Below are positions 10,863 to 22,107 of a stretch of DNA of 64,000 bases, in pieces. A program made the position numbers and the translations under genes. The stretch lies in the NCBI GenBank assembly GCA_026075535.2, contig AP026548.1, positions 620,001 to 684,000 of the forward strand. The letters are read 5' to 3'. Below the pieces are notes generated by a model. The model was given only the letters and a program-made list of their open reading frames with translations, ran no database searches and had not been told where the DNA came from. Position 1 is the stretch's first letter, and every line of letters begins with the position of its first letter. The DNA is from Tricholoma matsutake (taxonomy: Eukaryota > Basidiomycota > Agaricomycetes > Agaricales > Tricholomataceae).

Positions 10863-12600
10863 ATCTATTTGAGTTGGTTGAGTGACACCAACCATGCAGA
10901 GGCTGTCCATTGTCATTTGATCCACTTGGACACATTGTGATTCAGTTGTATCAGAATTTGGGGTCTGTCCTGCAGTTGATATTCGGCAAGCTTCCTTGTG
11001 CTTGGGTTTGCCTTTGACAACTTTTCTGCCTCTTGATGCAGCAGGCAGTCCGGCAGCAGCAATGGCCTCCAGTTTGGTGCTGGGTTGAGGATCAGCATCA
11101 GCATCGTCATTTCTTTGGCCCCTGCAGTTTGCAGACACTGGTTCAGCATTGGCATCAGCATTGGCAACAGCCCCAAGCTCGGTGCTGCTCTGAGCATCAG
11201 GATCATCATTTCTTCGGCCCCTGCATTTGGAAATGTGTTGGGAGGGTGAAGGGTTATTCAAATCATTTGGATAGTGTGCAGGAGCCACACTGCCATCCAT
11301 GGTTTTGATCACTTTGAACTGGAATGCTCTTTCAGGGCCCTGCACTATTTGTTGCTGCAGAACATGGTCAAAGAAGTCTTCTATGATACTCTTGTGCATG
11401 TTCTGTGGGTCTCTGATTTTGAACCTAGCTGGGAGATATTCCAGACTGACAAATGATGATGTCCGATCTGCAATTGCTTTGAATGGGAAATGGTGACTAC
11501 AACCATTGTTTGCTAGATGAGTAATGGTTTGTGGAATAGGAAGTCAACATACTGTAATGCTGGCCAACATACAACATAAACCATTCTTCCAGCTCTTTTT
11601 TCTTGAATTGTGATCCTTTCCATGATGTGGGAAGGATTGGGAAGCCATCATTAGTCATTGTTAATCAGGTTAGTGTGGCGTTATGTTGCATTGCAGACCT
11701 TGAAGCAAGGTGTGATGGGTGTAAAAACTTGATATAACTCATAAAGTTTTGCTTCAGTTCAGTTAGTTGATCATGATATGTGTCCAGAAATGATCATGCA
11801 GGGGTGGCTATCAGAGAGGCAACATTTTTGTGACTGGAGTCAGCATCGGCATCGGCATCGCATTGGCAGTAAATGATTCAGGGACTCACGCGTCAACAAC
11901 CATCAAACCATTAGGTGCAGTATAGGCTGTAAATGTCATAGACAACACCCCCATTTCCAGCCACTGTTGTCATGCATTCTCCACCACATGTTTAAGGAGG
12001 TATTTGTCTGCTAGACTGTGAAATGTTTGTTATGTCCAGCAATGGCAATGGCAATGGCATCGGCTTCAACTTACACTCACTTTGTCTGCTCAGGATATCC
12101 TTCCTGCATCATTTTCTCCTATTCGACTTCAAGGATGGCTTTCTCCTCTGCATTCATGGTGTCAAAAACATGCTTGATAGCTGGCAGTTGCGCTTGGAAC
12201 CATCCTGGTGTACTTGTGGTGGCGTCCTCAACACCTAACAGGTTTGCAATCTGTTGGAAAACTTGGTCCCGGTACAAGCTCCAAATGACTTCCGACCACT
12301 TTGCTTTGAAGTGGTTCAATTTCCATGAGAGGCCTTTGGTCATTTGCCAGTTGTTGGAAAGCCAGGTTGTTAGTTCCTGGTGATGTGATCAATAATACAA
12401 CCTTCACATGCTTGTGAGTTTACCTTGGCATGAATGCGACTCTCCTCCTCATCCACAGGGGCCCTGTCAATTGATGCCCAGTAGTTGAATATTGCTGGGA
12501 GGATATCGCACTTGAGTATTTGCAATCGGCCAGCTTTTGATTCCTGCAATCGGAATGCAACTTTATAAGGCTCAATGATCTTCTGCTCTTCAACCATATA
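10863..12600 (-). pseudogene. Divergent partner gene of the KDZ transposase
   Basis: Minus-strand exons are visible. 12597-12424 reads an EEQKIIEPYKVAF-type stretch. A canonical 47-nt intron (12423-12377, GTAAAC to CACCAG) joins it in frame to WLSNNWQMTKGLSW and VFQQIANLLGVED, up to a TAG at 12119-12121 (CAG expected). Further down, 11460-10870 has FKIRDPQNM, then a conserved-looking helix (FFDHVLQQQ) and a Lys/Arg-rich low-complexity tail that runs into the CAAGTAC array. Basidiomycete genomes carry proteins of this type beside KDZ or similar transposases, but no enzymatic function is recognised. The gene is transcribed away from the transposase, and the 11.5-12.1 kb part is too decayed to read. 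Confidence 0.45.
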
Positions 12601-12649
12601 TCTGCTTCCCTTCTAGTACTGTCTCAACTGCGGGTTCTCTGATGGCTCA

Positions 12650-12816
12650 GGCGGCATTGGGGGGACTGATGTGAAGGAAAGAATCATTCTTGTCATTGAC
12701 ATAAAACATATCATCAACATGAGGATCACATGAGGATCACATGAGGATCACACGAGGTCGATAGTACAATACCCCCATCAATAATTGGGTATCATTGTGA
12801 CTCACCCCAAATCATC
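12650..12816. promoter_or_regulatory. Probable bidirectional promoter region
   Basis: Only about 160-220 bp separates the start of the minus-strand partner gene from the ATG of the KDZ gene at 12817. It includes a direct tandem run ATGAGGATCACATGAGGATCA near 12719-12750 (three copies of a 12-nt unit) and no clear TATA box. Its regulatory role is inferred from position only. Confidence 0.3.
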
Positions 12817-13844
12817 ATGAGCCTAACAAGAGTTCCTTACAAGCAAAAGAGAAGATCAAAGAGGAATGCCCCCCTGCATGAGGACAATGACGATGCAGTC
12901 GATACTGTTACACATGTAGAAGTTGAGGTCAACACAAAACATGGACCAAAAACAAAGCACATCAAGGTCCCCTTGACTGCAGTGGAAGAGCTGGGTCAAT
13001 CAAATTCTGTTATACAGGATAATCCCAATGTTGCTCCAGAATGGGACATGCAAGAACCTCAGGTGGCCACTGAGCTGACTTGGCCACACATCAGCATGGT
13101 TAGTTTCTGACACTGATTGCTTATGGAGCGAGGCTCATATACAAATAATAGAGACAACGAGACTATGTACTGGAGTTTGTGGGACGAGTAGATGAATTGC
13201 TGCAAGCATCCCTCACTCGGCAGGCATGGTCGGTTGACAAATAAGTTTGCAACCACTGTCCATTCAATAAATGGGCAATTTGGTGATGTGTTGATTGTTC
13301 ACTGGGAAGCACACTTTGCTGCACATGCATGCATGTAACCCACAGGCAAAATCCCTTCCATCGCATTGAATGCTGGACTGGCATGCACTTCTGCCAGGCT
13401 GAGCTATGGGAGGTCGGCACATACATTTTAGTCCAGCACCATATGGATCAGCTGATTTGCAATGCTCTGAACTTCCAATTGAAATATCTGGAGACATTTG
13501 AAGATGTGAAGGATAAAGCAGAGCAAGAGTCAGCCAATTGGCAGGCAAACGATCAGCAATGGCACAGGCACCAGCAGTGGCACCGGCCCTCTTCACCTGA
13601 CTCAACCTCAAACACCTATAATGAGTCTCAGGCCGACGACTGGGACAAAGATGAAACTGGGGCCAACTCAGCATTTTTTAATCACCTTGATGCCAAAGGG
13701 CATCAAGGGAAGGGGAATATTGATGTTGAGAACGGTTTCCAAGACTTCTTTGATGGCAATGATGAATCTGAAGTTGAGCATGCCGATGACAACCTCCATG
13801 GGTTTCAACCATATTTGCCTAATCCTAATCAAACTGCTGATGCC

Positions 13845-13952
13845 ATACCTCCTGCCAATGCTGTACCTCCTGCCAATGCTGTACCTTCTGCCAATGCCGT
13901 ACCTCCTGCTGATGCTGTACCTCCTGCCAATGCCGTCCCAACTGCTGATGCC
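13845..13952 (+). repeat. 18-nt in-frame minisatellite in the KDZ gene, 6 units
   Basis: Six units like GTACCTCCTGCCAATGCT lie in exon 2 and encode PPANAV-type hexapeptides. They sit in a linker between the Cys-rich domain and the downstream domain, so they probably do not disturb the fold. Confidence 0.85.
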
Positions 13953-15446
13953 CTGAACAACAGTTATATTTGTGTGGTCCATACAAATGGAATACATCAC
14001 TTAGTGATGGTTACCTGCCAGTGTCAGGGGGAACACCAAATTCCCTTGGACCTGGTAACCAGTAACTTACTGCCCACAAGCTTCACCAACATACAGACTC
14101 TGTTCACCATGCAGGTTCTAGACCATTTTTGGCTCTGTAATCTGGAATTAAAGGCATTGGCCTATCAGTTTTACCAGCTGATTCGGCGTGTAACATTGCC
14201 GATGGGGCCTGCTGAAGTGGTCAATCTCTACCATGAGCTTCAGCACATGTCCCACTTATGGCGTTGGATGAAAAGATTGAAGTGGGCAGGGTATGGACAC
14301 AATCAAAGAGATCCTTTGAATCCTGAACCAGGATCACTTGCTAATTTCTGTCCAGCCTGTCCTCAAGTAGGCATTAATATACTGGAAAATTGGAAGGATG
14401 ATGCGAACCAGTGGGTGTCAAGATACCTTGGTTCAGTGGCATCTAAAATGATACTATGGATTTCAGATTTGTTTTTAAACACATATTCATGGCCGATGGC
14501 AATTTCAAAGCTGATCATGTTCAGCAGAAAAACTCCGATACTGATATATGGCTATGGGATGGAGGTGGGATGGCCCCAAATCAGGCTGAATATGAGCTAT
14601 TTCTCCAAGCTGCCATAGAATGATTAACAGTAGGTACCTTCCCTTGGTGGTGGCCAATGCCATTCCCGATGCCACCCCCAAAGCCAGTCTGATTTGTATT
14701 TGGGTTTCCAGAAGGCTCCTTGCAAAAATAAATTCCTAGCTGTTGTGAATGCTTTTCTGGCATTGAAGGCATGTGACAGGACTGGAGTAGCAGCCATTGC
14801 GTGTGCACGGCATGGAGGTTATGTGCCCAATGCATTGGTAGACCTGTTTTGTGGAGAACAGCAAAAGAATGTCGACTTTGCTTTCCTTCAAGCACTGAAG
14901 ACCACCAGAGTTGACCCTCAACAGGGAGTCATGCTCATTTACGACATTGTCTGCCAGTACATTATCCACGTTTGGGAATGTATTGGTGCCCATCTTCCAG
15001 CCAGCTTGACCATTGACTAGGCCATTGGGCTTTTGCATGTTCATGGCCACAAGGATGAATGCTTTTTTCAATATGCTCCATCTTTCATTCCAGGGTCTGG
15101 CATTGTAGCAGGAGAAATACTTGAGTCTCTGTGGGCATCACTGAATTCCATTTCTCCGACGGTCAGAACAGCTACCTTGCCACATCGGGCAGAAATGCTT
15201 GATGATCATGCTACAGATTCAAATCACAAGAAAATGCTTGGCATGACAGTCACACTCCGCTCAAAATCTCAGGAAGCCCTTGAGAACTCTACACAACTCA
15301 GCCAATACCATGGTGAACTAACGGCAGCATTTGGCCAACTGGCAATCGAACAATGGGAGGATGAAGTGAGGGCAGCAGAATCCTGGAGGCTCACAGATAT
15401 CAGGGTAATGGATATGTATGCCACTCACATATCAGAAATGGCAGAG

Positions 15447-15608
15447 GCAGCAGGGACAGGATCAGCAGCAGGGACAGGATCAGCAGCGGGGACAGGATTG
15501 GCAGCAGGGACAGGATTGGCAGCAGGGACAGGATTGGCAGCAGGGACAGGATTGGCAGCGGGGATGGCATTGGCAGCAGGGACAGGATCAGCAGTGGGGA
15601 TGGGATCA
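15447..15608 (+). repeat. 18-nt in-frame minisatellite in the KDZ gene, 9 units
   Basis: Nine units like GCAGCAGGGACAGGATTG lie in exon 4 and encode AAGTGS/L hexapeptides after the catalytic region. Adjacent units are nearly identical, which suggests recent slippage or homogenisation. Confidence 0.85.
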
Positions 15609-16536
15609 TCCTTAACTTTGGCATCGGCACTGGTTCAATCCATGGTTGAGGAGTGGATCGATTTTGCTATTCTTTTTGAACAAATGCAGTGAGTTGTACT
15701 GCCTACTATGAAAATTGTTAGTACAATGAATATGGATGGCTACAAAATATATTTACATTCCCAGAATCAGCCGGCATTGGCAATGGCATCGGGAACAGGA
15801 ACGGCATTGGCATTGGCCATGAGACCAGTACAAATGTGGGAATTATGCCAAATCCAGGACAGATGAACAGAGGTGGAACCACCAATCACAACCCATCATT
15901 GATCGTCACCAGGATTGAATTACAAGACAAAGTCCGTCGACTTGGTAAATCACCTCACATTTCTGACACGCAAGCTGTTGAACGGGAGAGAGAAGCTCTC
16001 ACATCTCACATGGTAATCTTAATGCAGTTACAAAATGCTGCCAACATTGCCAATCATGACATTGCTCCCTCATGGATCACCCATGATGATGAAGTGGAAT
16101 TTGATACCCCCAGTGACCTGGATGATGACAGTGCTGTGGCATCAGGCCTGTCAGATCTCCCAGCCCACACACATGCTATTCCAGTTGAGGAGCAACAAGT
16201 ATACCTCCCTTCTAATGGCAATCTTGCGGATGTAGAGATTAACCTCCACAAGATCCAGGCAAACCGACTGCTGCACCAGCTGCGGGAGCTCATTGCTGAG
16301 AAATCATTTCAATATTCACACATCATTCGAGCAGCACCATGAAAGGGAGTTTGCACCCAGTCACGAGCTGTTGTCCACAAGTTGGTTAACAAAATTAGCT
16401 TGCATGCCCAAATGTATAACCATTGCCATAGCCAAATGCTGGCACTGGATTGTGATGATGACACATTGAGTATGTTTCAGCAGTTATCCAAGGATGACCT
16501 CAATGCCAGCACAGCTATTTTGAATCCAAATGTACC

Positions 16537-17286
16537 TGGTACTTACTTGTACATCCAAGTACCTACTTGATATCTACTTATGTGTCCAGGTATGTACTCA
16601 AGTACCACTTGCACATCCAAGTTGTACATCCAAGTACTTACTCAGGTACCTAGTACTGGCACCTATTGGAGTACTCACCTGCACATCCTGGTACTTACTC
16701 AAGTACCCAATGTTACCTATTTGAGTCCTTACTTGTATATCAAAGTACCTACTTGATATATACTTGTGTGTCCAGGTATCTACTCAAGTACTTACTTGCA
16801 CATCCAAGTTGTACATCCAAGCACTTCCTGAAGTACCTATTTGAGTACATCTTGACCTACTTGCATATCTGAGTACATATCTGAGTACTAGTACCTACAT
16901 CCATGACAAAGTACCTATTTAAGTACCTATCTTGGATATCCAGATACCTAATTAATAGGTACTTTAGGAAGTACTTGGACATACAACTTGAACATGAAAG
17001 TAAGTACCCAAATATGTACCAGTAGGTACTTGAGTAAGTACTTGGATAAGGTGCCAGTACTAGGTACCTGAGTAAGTACTTGAATGTACAACTTGGATGT
17101 GCAAGTAAGTACTTGAGTAGATACCTGGACACACAAGTATATATCAAGTAGGTACTTTGATATACAAGTAAGGACTCAAATAGGTAACATTAGGTACTTG
17201 AGTAAGTACCAGGATGTGCAGGTGAGTACTCCAATAGGTGCCAGTACTAGGTACCTGAGTAAGTACTTGGGTGCACAACTTGGATG
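16537..17286. repeat. Palindromic CAAGTAC array (two inverted halves)
   Basis: The first half (about 16537-16880) has CAAGTACTTACTC units in the same orientation as the array at 10350-10862. The second half (about 16960-17286) is their reverse complement (GAGTAAGTACTTG). A single strand would fold into a hairpin with arms of about 330 bp around a centre near 16900-16950. It directly abuts the truncated KDZ reading frame on the left and a hAT-like end sequence on the right. Confidence 0.8.
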
Positions 17287-17354
17287 TAGTGTTTGAAAGT
17301 CCAGTTGCATGGACTGAAATGGTTGTCATCGCTGCCATCCCCATGGTCTGCACG

Positions 17355-18673
17355 TAGTGTTTGAAAGTCCAGTTGCATGGACCGAAAAAAAACCGGCAAC
17401 CAAACCGGACCCAACCGCAGTCTGGTTTGTCTCACAGGTTCTGCAGCAGTGGTTGTGGACTGGTTGCCGGTTGTGTAGTTTTTCAAATAATTATGGACCG
17501 GGTAAAGACTGGTTTCAACCAGTTGCAACCGGTCTTTGATCATAATTTGATGTGCTGCTAAGGTAAGTGATCAATAGATTATATTTGATACAAGTAATCT
17601 GAGTGCTGGCACTGAGTGACCAAATAAGTTATTGTAGGATTGTAATGCCTTAACAGCTATGTCCATAAACCAGGATTCCACACTGTATAGAGTATATCTA
17701 CATCCACCCAAATGCACTAGTTGAATGGTGCAGTGGTTCATTCATGGTAAACACCCTTCCTCCTCATTCCTCTCAAAACTCCGTAGCACTGTAATTAAAT
17801 AACGGCTCACCCGATTCTCTCGTAAATTTGGATTATACACAACATATAGTATATATATGTTCTCCCTAAAGCGCTAGTCAAACGGTGCAGTAATACTTTA
17901 TGGTAAGCAACCCTTCCTCCTCATTCCTCTCAGAACTACATAGTACTGTAATTCAATAACGGCTCAACCGATCCTTTTGTAAACTTGGATTAGACACAAT
18001 ATATAGTATATATATATTCTCCCCAAATAGCTAGTCGAATGGTGAAGTCATTCATTTATGGTAAGCAACCCTTCCTCCTCATTCCTCACAGAACTCCATA
18101 GTACTGTACTTCAATAACGGCTCAACTGATCATTTCTTAAACTTGGATTATACACAACATATAGTATATATATGCTCTCCCCAAAGCGCTAGTTGAACGG
18201 TGCAGTCATCCATTCATGGTAAGCAACCCTTCCTCCTCATTCCTCTCAGAACTCCATAGTACTGTAATTCAATAATGGCTCAACCGATCCTTTTGTAAAC
18301 TTTGAATAGACACTATATATATGATATATACACACACCCCAAAGCACTAGCCACATGGTCTAGCCATTCATTTATGATTTTGTCAGTAGTGTTTACTTCT
18401 ATTACTACTACTAGTTATTGAAATATGTTACTTCGAGACATGTATATTAGTGTACAAATAGTCGGTCCTGACCGGTTGTGAACTGGTCAGGACCAGTCTA
18501 TGTATGGACCAGTTTTAAACCAGTTTGGCAACTGTGAGGCAACCGAGTAGAACCGGTTTACCCCAGTCCGGTCTTCGGTTGCCTTGATTTTGAGCATGTA
18601 AGCAACCAGTCCGGTCCACGGTTGCCCCTGTTGTGGTCAAAAAAACCGGACCGGACCGGACTTTTAAACACTA
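17355..18673. mobile_element. hAT-like non-autonomous element
   Basis: The left end TAGTGTTTGAAAGTCC is mirrored at the right end by GGACTTTTAAACACTA (14/16 match), and both ends are followed inward by CCGGTCCGG- and ACCGG-type subterminal motifs typical of fungal hAT elements. No transposase frame is present. The interior is a 158-bp tandem array. The first 28 nt of the left end also occur in a second copy at 17287-17314, so the left side is duplicated. Flanking 8-mers do not match, so no target duplication is seen and the element has been rearranged. Confidence 0.55.
17690..18370. repeat. 158-bp tandem repeat, about four copies
   Basis: The anchor CCCTTCCTCCTCATTCCTC begins at 17754, 17911, 18069 and 18227, a spacing of 157-158 bp. 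Each unit also has AATAACGGCTCA and an (AT)-rich TATAGTATATATAT stretch. Copies differ at scattered sites. The array fills the interior of the hAT-like element. Confidence 0.85.
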
Positions 18674-18786
18674 GTTGAGGGTGGTGGGACTGTACCAGTA
18701 GACGTTGACGATGCAGGGACAGGAGTTGTCGTGGCTGGAACCGAATTTCGAACCTCTTTGTTCGGACACGAAAATGGTCAACCACT

Positions 18787-20233
18787 TCAAAGCGCGAATA
18801 TTTCGCACTTGAGAGCCGCTATTCTATCTTTGGAGTCAGCTGTCAACATCGAGTTATGATAAATGCCTTTCGTCTCCACTCCCAATATAGAAACGGCGTC
18901 AGACTCTGTTATTGAAGTGATCGCAGCCGAGGTTGAACTAGTCGAAGTTGAAGGTGCCGATGGTGCGATGCTGAATAAAAGTGTTGCTGCTGGGGTTGCA
19001 TCTGGGTTGTGTTTCCACCATTCATCGATGCATTCCTTGATAAACCTGCCAGGGATACTTCGAGGTGTGAATTGTCCATTAGGAAGTACAATCTTTCCTT
19101 CCGCATTTCGCTTACACTTCCCTTCGTTCAAGTACAACTGACAAACCATACATTCAGGGATAAAATGTCCAGATAAACTGCAAAATATGCAAAGGAGTGC
19201 GTTGATATGTGCCTGTCTGTCTGCCAAATTAGTGCGAGGATTTTTAGTACCTGCGATATGCATAGCGATGGTGCTAGTGAATTGTTTGAACATCGCGTTT
19301 AGATCTTCGGTTTTGATCGTAATAGTTCCAGGTGATGAGGTGCCCGTATTTCCGACGTTTGATGTCGAGTGCAATGAAGAGGTCGATTGGTGGATTACTG
19401 AGTTCGATGTGTTGGAGCCTGCTAGAACGAATTTTGCCACGTCGTGTATGTCGTTGAGTGGATACGGATTGTCAGGATAATGGTCAGGGAATTTGAGTTC
19501 AAGTCATCGAGCAATTCGAGTCCATAAGCCAGGTTGGAATCCTCGAACATAAGCTCTGCTTTGCTCAGCTTCCGAGATCCTATTCTTTGCTCGCAAAAAG
19601 TGAGTAATGTTGTAGAACGCGTGATAATACATTCCTAGATTGCTCGCATCAAATATCCCAACGCGTAGCTGTTCTCCCACTAATTTGTCCATGTCCGATA
19701 TGCTCCACTTGCGATCATCTTACGAGCTGGGATAGAGTTTGTGTACTGCTGTTCTAAATTTGTTGAATGATGTGCTGGGTTGATACTCTGGAAGCAATTC
19801 CCAGAGTTCTGTTGAGGTAGCGACAAGTGTGTTTCTTCATGAGATTTGATTCAGTAACGCCGCAGGTTGGGAATAATAGTTCAAGCTCTTCGAAGTATCA
19901 TTGAAGCTCTCGAGGCTGAGTCAGGTCGAATTTTGGAGCAGTCGAGTGCCCACGAGCTGGCATTGTGGTTTAGGTAGTCATGAATGCGATGACTCTAGGG
20001 GTAGGGGTTAAGACTTGTGTAATAGATGGTAGAGGTGTCGAAGTTGTTGGAAGGATAAATGAAGAGGTCGATGATGATGACAAAGAAGTAGATGATGATG
20101 TGGAAGGCGATGATATAGGTGAAGGAAATAGTCTACAATGAGTGGATTCCGCCTCGGAAACTCGAATTAGAATATCTCCCGATTGTTTGAGAGATTCGAA
20201 GGCGTGGCGAGTATCAATCCGAAGGGTTCTCAT
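18787..20233 (-). pseudogene. Ty3/gypsy Gag remnant with CCHC knuckle
   Basis: Reading leftward on the minus strand from ATG 20233, a Ser/Thr-rich leader ends in a TAA at 19970 (CAA expected) beside a second start at 19963 (MPARGHSTAP). Gag core motifs follow in shifting frames: MDKLVGEQLRVGIFDASNLG and RAYVRGFQP near 19690-19520, then a zinc knuckle CIFCSLSGHFIPEC near 19180 and the hallmark KIVLPNGQFTPRSIPG. This is the usual Gag layout of a large basidiomycete gypsy family. Protease, RT and integrase are absent: the reading stops at the hAT-like element around 18.68 kb. The DNA here is visibly richer in CpG than its neighbours. Confidence 0.7.
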
Positions 20234-22107
20234 TTGTGTTGGCCTAAGCCGAGGAAGTCGAGGTTGGTCTGACGATGAAATGATTCAGACACCCTCATGG
20301 TGGGCTCCAAAAATGATGATGCTCAACCCAGGAAAACCACCAGAACTGCCGATGAGGCAATTGATGATGTTTGTGATGAGTCAGAGGAGGGTTGCGAGAC
20401 GTTCTGAAAGTTCGTGGTCAAACCTCTGATAAGATTACTAGTTAACACTAGTCGTGAAGGTGGTGTTATGCAAGATGAAGGTGTTTGTTGTGGTCCGATC
20501 GAGTATCGATCAATATCGAGGGCGATCGATGAGATCAATGGTGAACAAGTTTTATCATCGATGGTCGATATGTGAATTATGGGGACCTTTCGATAGGTCG
20601 ATGGTATATGAAGGGTGTGGCAAACTGCTATGAAGTGTTGGAAGGGTTGCTAGAACCAATGACGAGAGGATCAAGGGAGGATCAAGGATGCGATGATTGC
20701 AGAGGTTTCTTGTTGATCGAGAAAACCCACAGAGACTTAGATTGTTTTTTAGAAAGCTGATCGGATGCTTAGAACTGTATACGAGATGATATGTGAAGAC
20801 GATTTCTTGTTATTTCCAAGTAGATACTACAGAGTTTTATATGTTTTAAAGAAACTTCCTAAAATGGAATGAGAAACATGTGTAGAACATGAGGCAAAAG
20901 ATATGAGTTAAGGCACAAGGCCATAAAGGAGACTGGAATCTGAACAAGAAAGATATATATATCATATGATGAAAGAGTAATAAAAGGAAAGAACTAAAAG
21001 AGACTGTCCTTTGTGTATAAACTGCGCTAAGTCTTGCAATAATGCGTCCAGCGGGTTCTGTGCGCGATAGGGACTTGGAACAAGGCTGACCTATGATCAG
21101 CAGGTTTGAGCATGAGTTGGAATATGTCCTAGTGCATGGTCTTCCACCATTTAGATAACGAAGGCGGTGCCCAATGTCGCTCATAGTTTCTCAATATCGA
21201 TTGATGACACTCGACAATGGTCGATGATGCTCGATCGCGGTTGTGGCTTGTTCGAAGTTGGTCAGGGATGTTCAGTGGTCATGTAGGGGAATCTTAGGGA
21301 CTTTTGGGGTAGTCCTAAGGTTGTGCGATGTGGTCTTTTGATACTATCGATGTCGCTGGTGATGTTTTGATGCAGTCAATATGATATCGCGATTGATAGA
21401 GTGTGTTGCACTGCATCTGGGACATTGTAGGAGTTAGCCGATGTGATTAGAATGATGCTAAAGTGTTGAATTGGTCCTTGAGCTGAGAAGATGACCTATC
21501 AGCAGGCTCAGGCTCAGCTCAGGCTTAGGCTGGGGCTTAAGGATGTGATAGATTCATAAGGGATGTCAAAGTCACTTATACAACAAGTTACTGAGTTCAA
21601 CTTACTTTACACACTTTCAAGGCACTTTCAATGCCAATGAAGTTCAAGTTGTTGAGGGCATCAACAGTAGAAATTTTTGGTTCAGATTATCAACTGAACT
21701 TGGAAATTGAACTTGAACTTGAACCAAGAAGTGAACTCTGGAAATCTTTTGCTACAAGTTCAGATTACTTTAGTGGTTCAGGTCTCAAGCAGTAGGAATC
21801 ACCAGGACAGATCACATGACAGTTCCTGTTGATGTAAACAAACATTTTGCTACTGGTCAAAATAGCTGATTGCCTAGAGATATGCTCATAGAGTTTGGTA
21901 CAAATCTAATCTAAGTATACATGCTAATATTTCTTGGAGCGGAAGCGACTGGCCGGAATCCAAAAAACAAGAACCTATTGGAAGACCTCCTCCCAGATTC
22001 CAACCCAATCGAAATGAGGTGAGCTGAGATATGACTATGGTAACCCATATGAGAAGCAAGCCTAAGGCGCATCGTAGTCATGACAAAGACTCACCCGTGG
22101 ATGCCCA
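20234..22107. other. Leader/LTR-like region of the gypsy remnant and non-coding DNA
   Basis: On the minus strand TGGAGCCCACC (20300-20310) has the TGG start of a tRNA primer-binding site. A CA at about 20314 could close a 5' LTR extending rightwards. Two clusters dense in TCGAT/ATCGA (20490-20600 and 21185-21250) lie inside. A minus-strand ATATATAT stretch at about 20950 could be a TATA region. No second LTR copy was found to confirm this. From 21.5 to 22.1 kb there are AACTTGAA/TTCAAGTT inverted motifs but no gene. Confidence 0.3.

Larger units (their letters stand above)
12817..16536 (+). pseudogene. KDZ-family transposase, five exons, several stops
   Basis: Exons are read as 12817-13098, 13152-14416, 14467-14629, 14712-15688 and about 15765-16536, with GT-AG introns of 50-82 nt. 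Exon 2 holds a Cys-rich CxC2-like zinc domain (VCNHCPFNKWAIW to FHRIECWTG) and CPACPQVGIN. Exon 3 holds MADGNFKADH and WLWDGGGMAPNQAEY. Exon 4 holds ACARHGGYVPNALVD, LIYDIVCQY, HVHGHKDECFFQYAPSF and GEILESLW, the order expected for a KDZ RNase-H-fold transposase. Asp in DGNF, Asp in YDI and Glu in GEILE are candidate catalytic acids. Stops at 13242 (TAA), 13284, 14621, 15018 (TAG) and 16340 all fit C-to-T changes. The frame across the last intron is off by one. The 3' end passes into a CAAGTAC array at NPNVPG. Confidence 0.8.
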
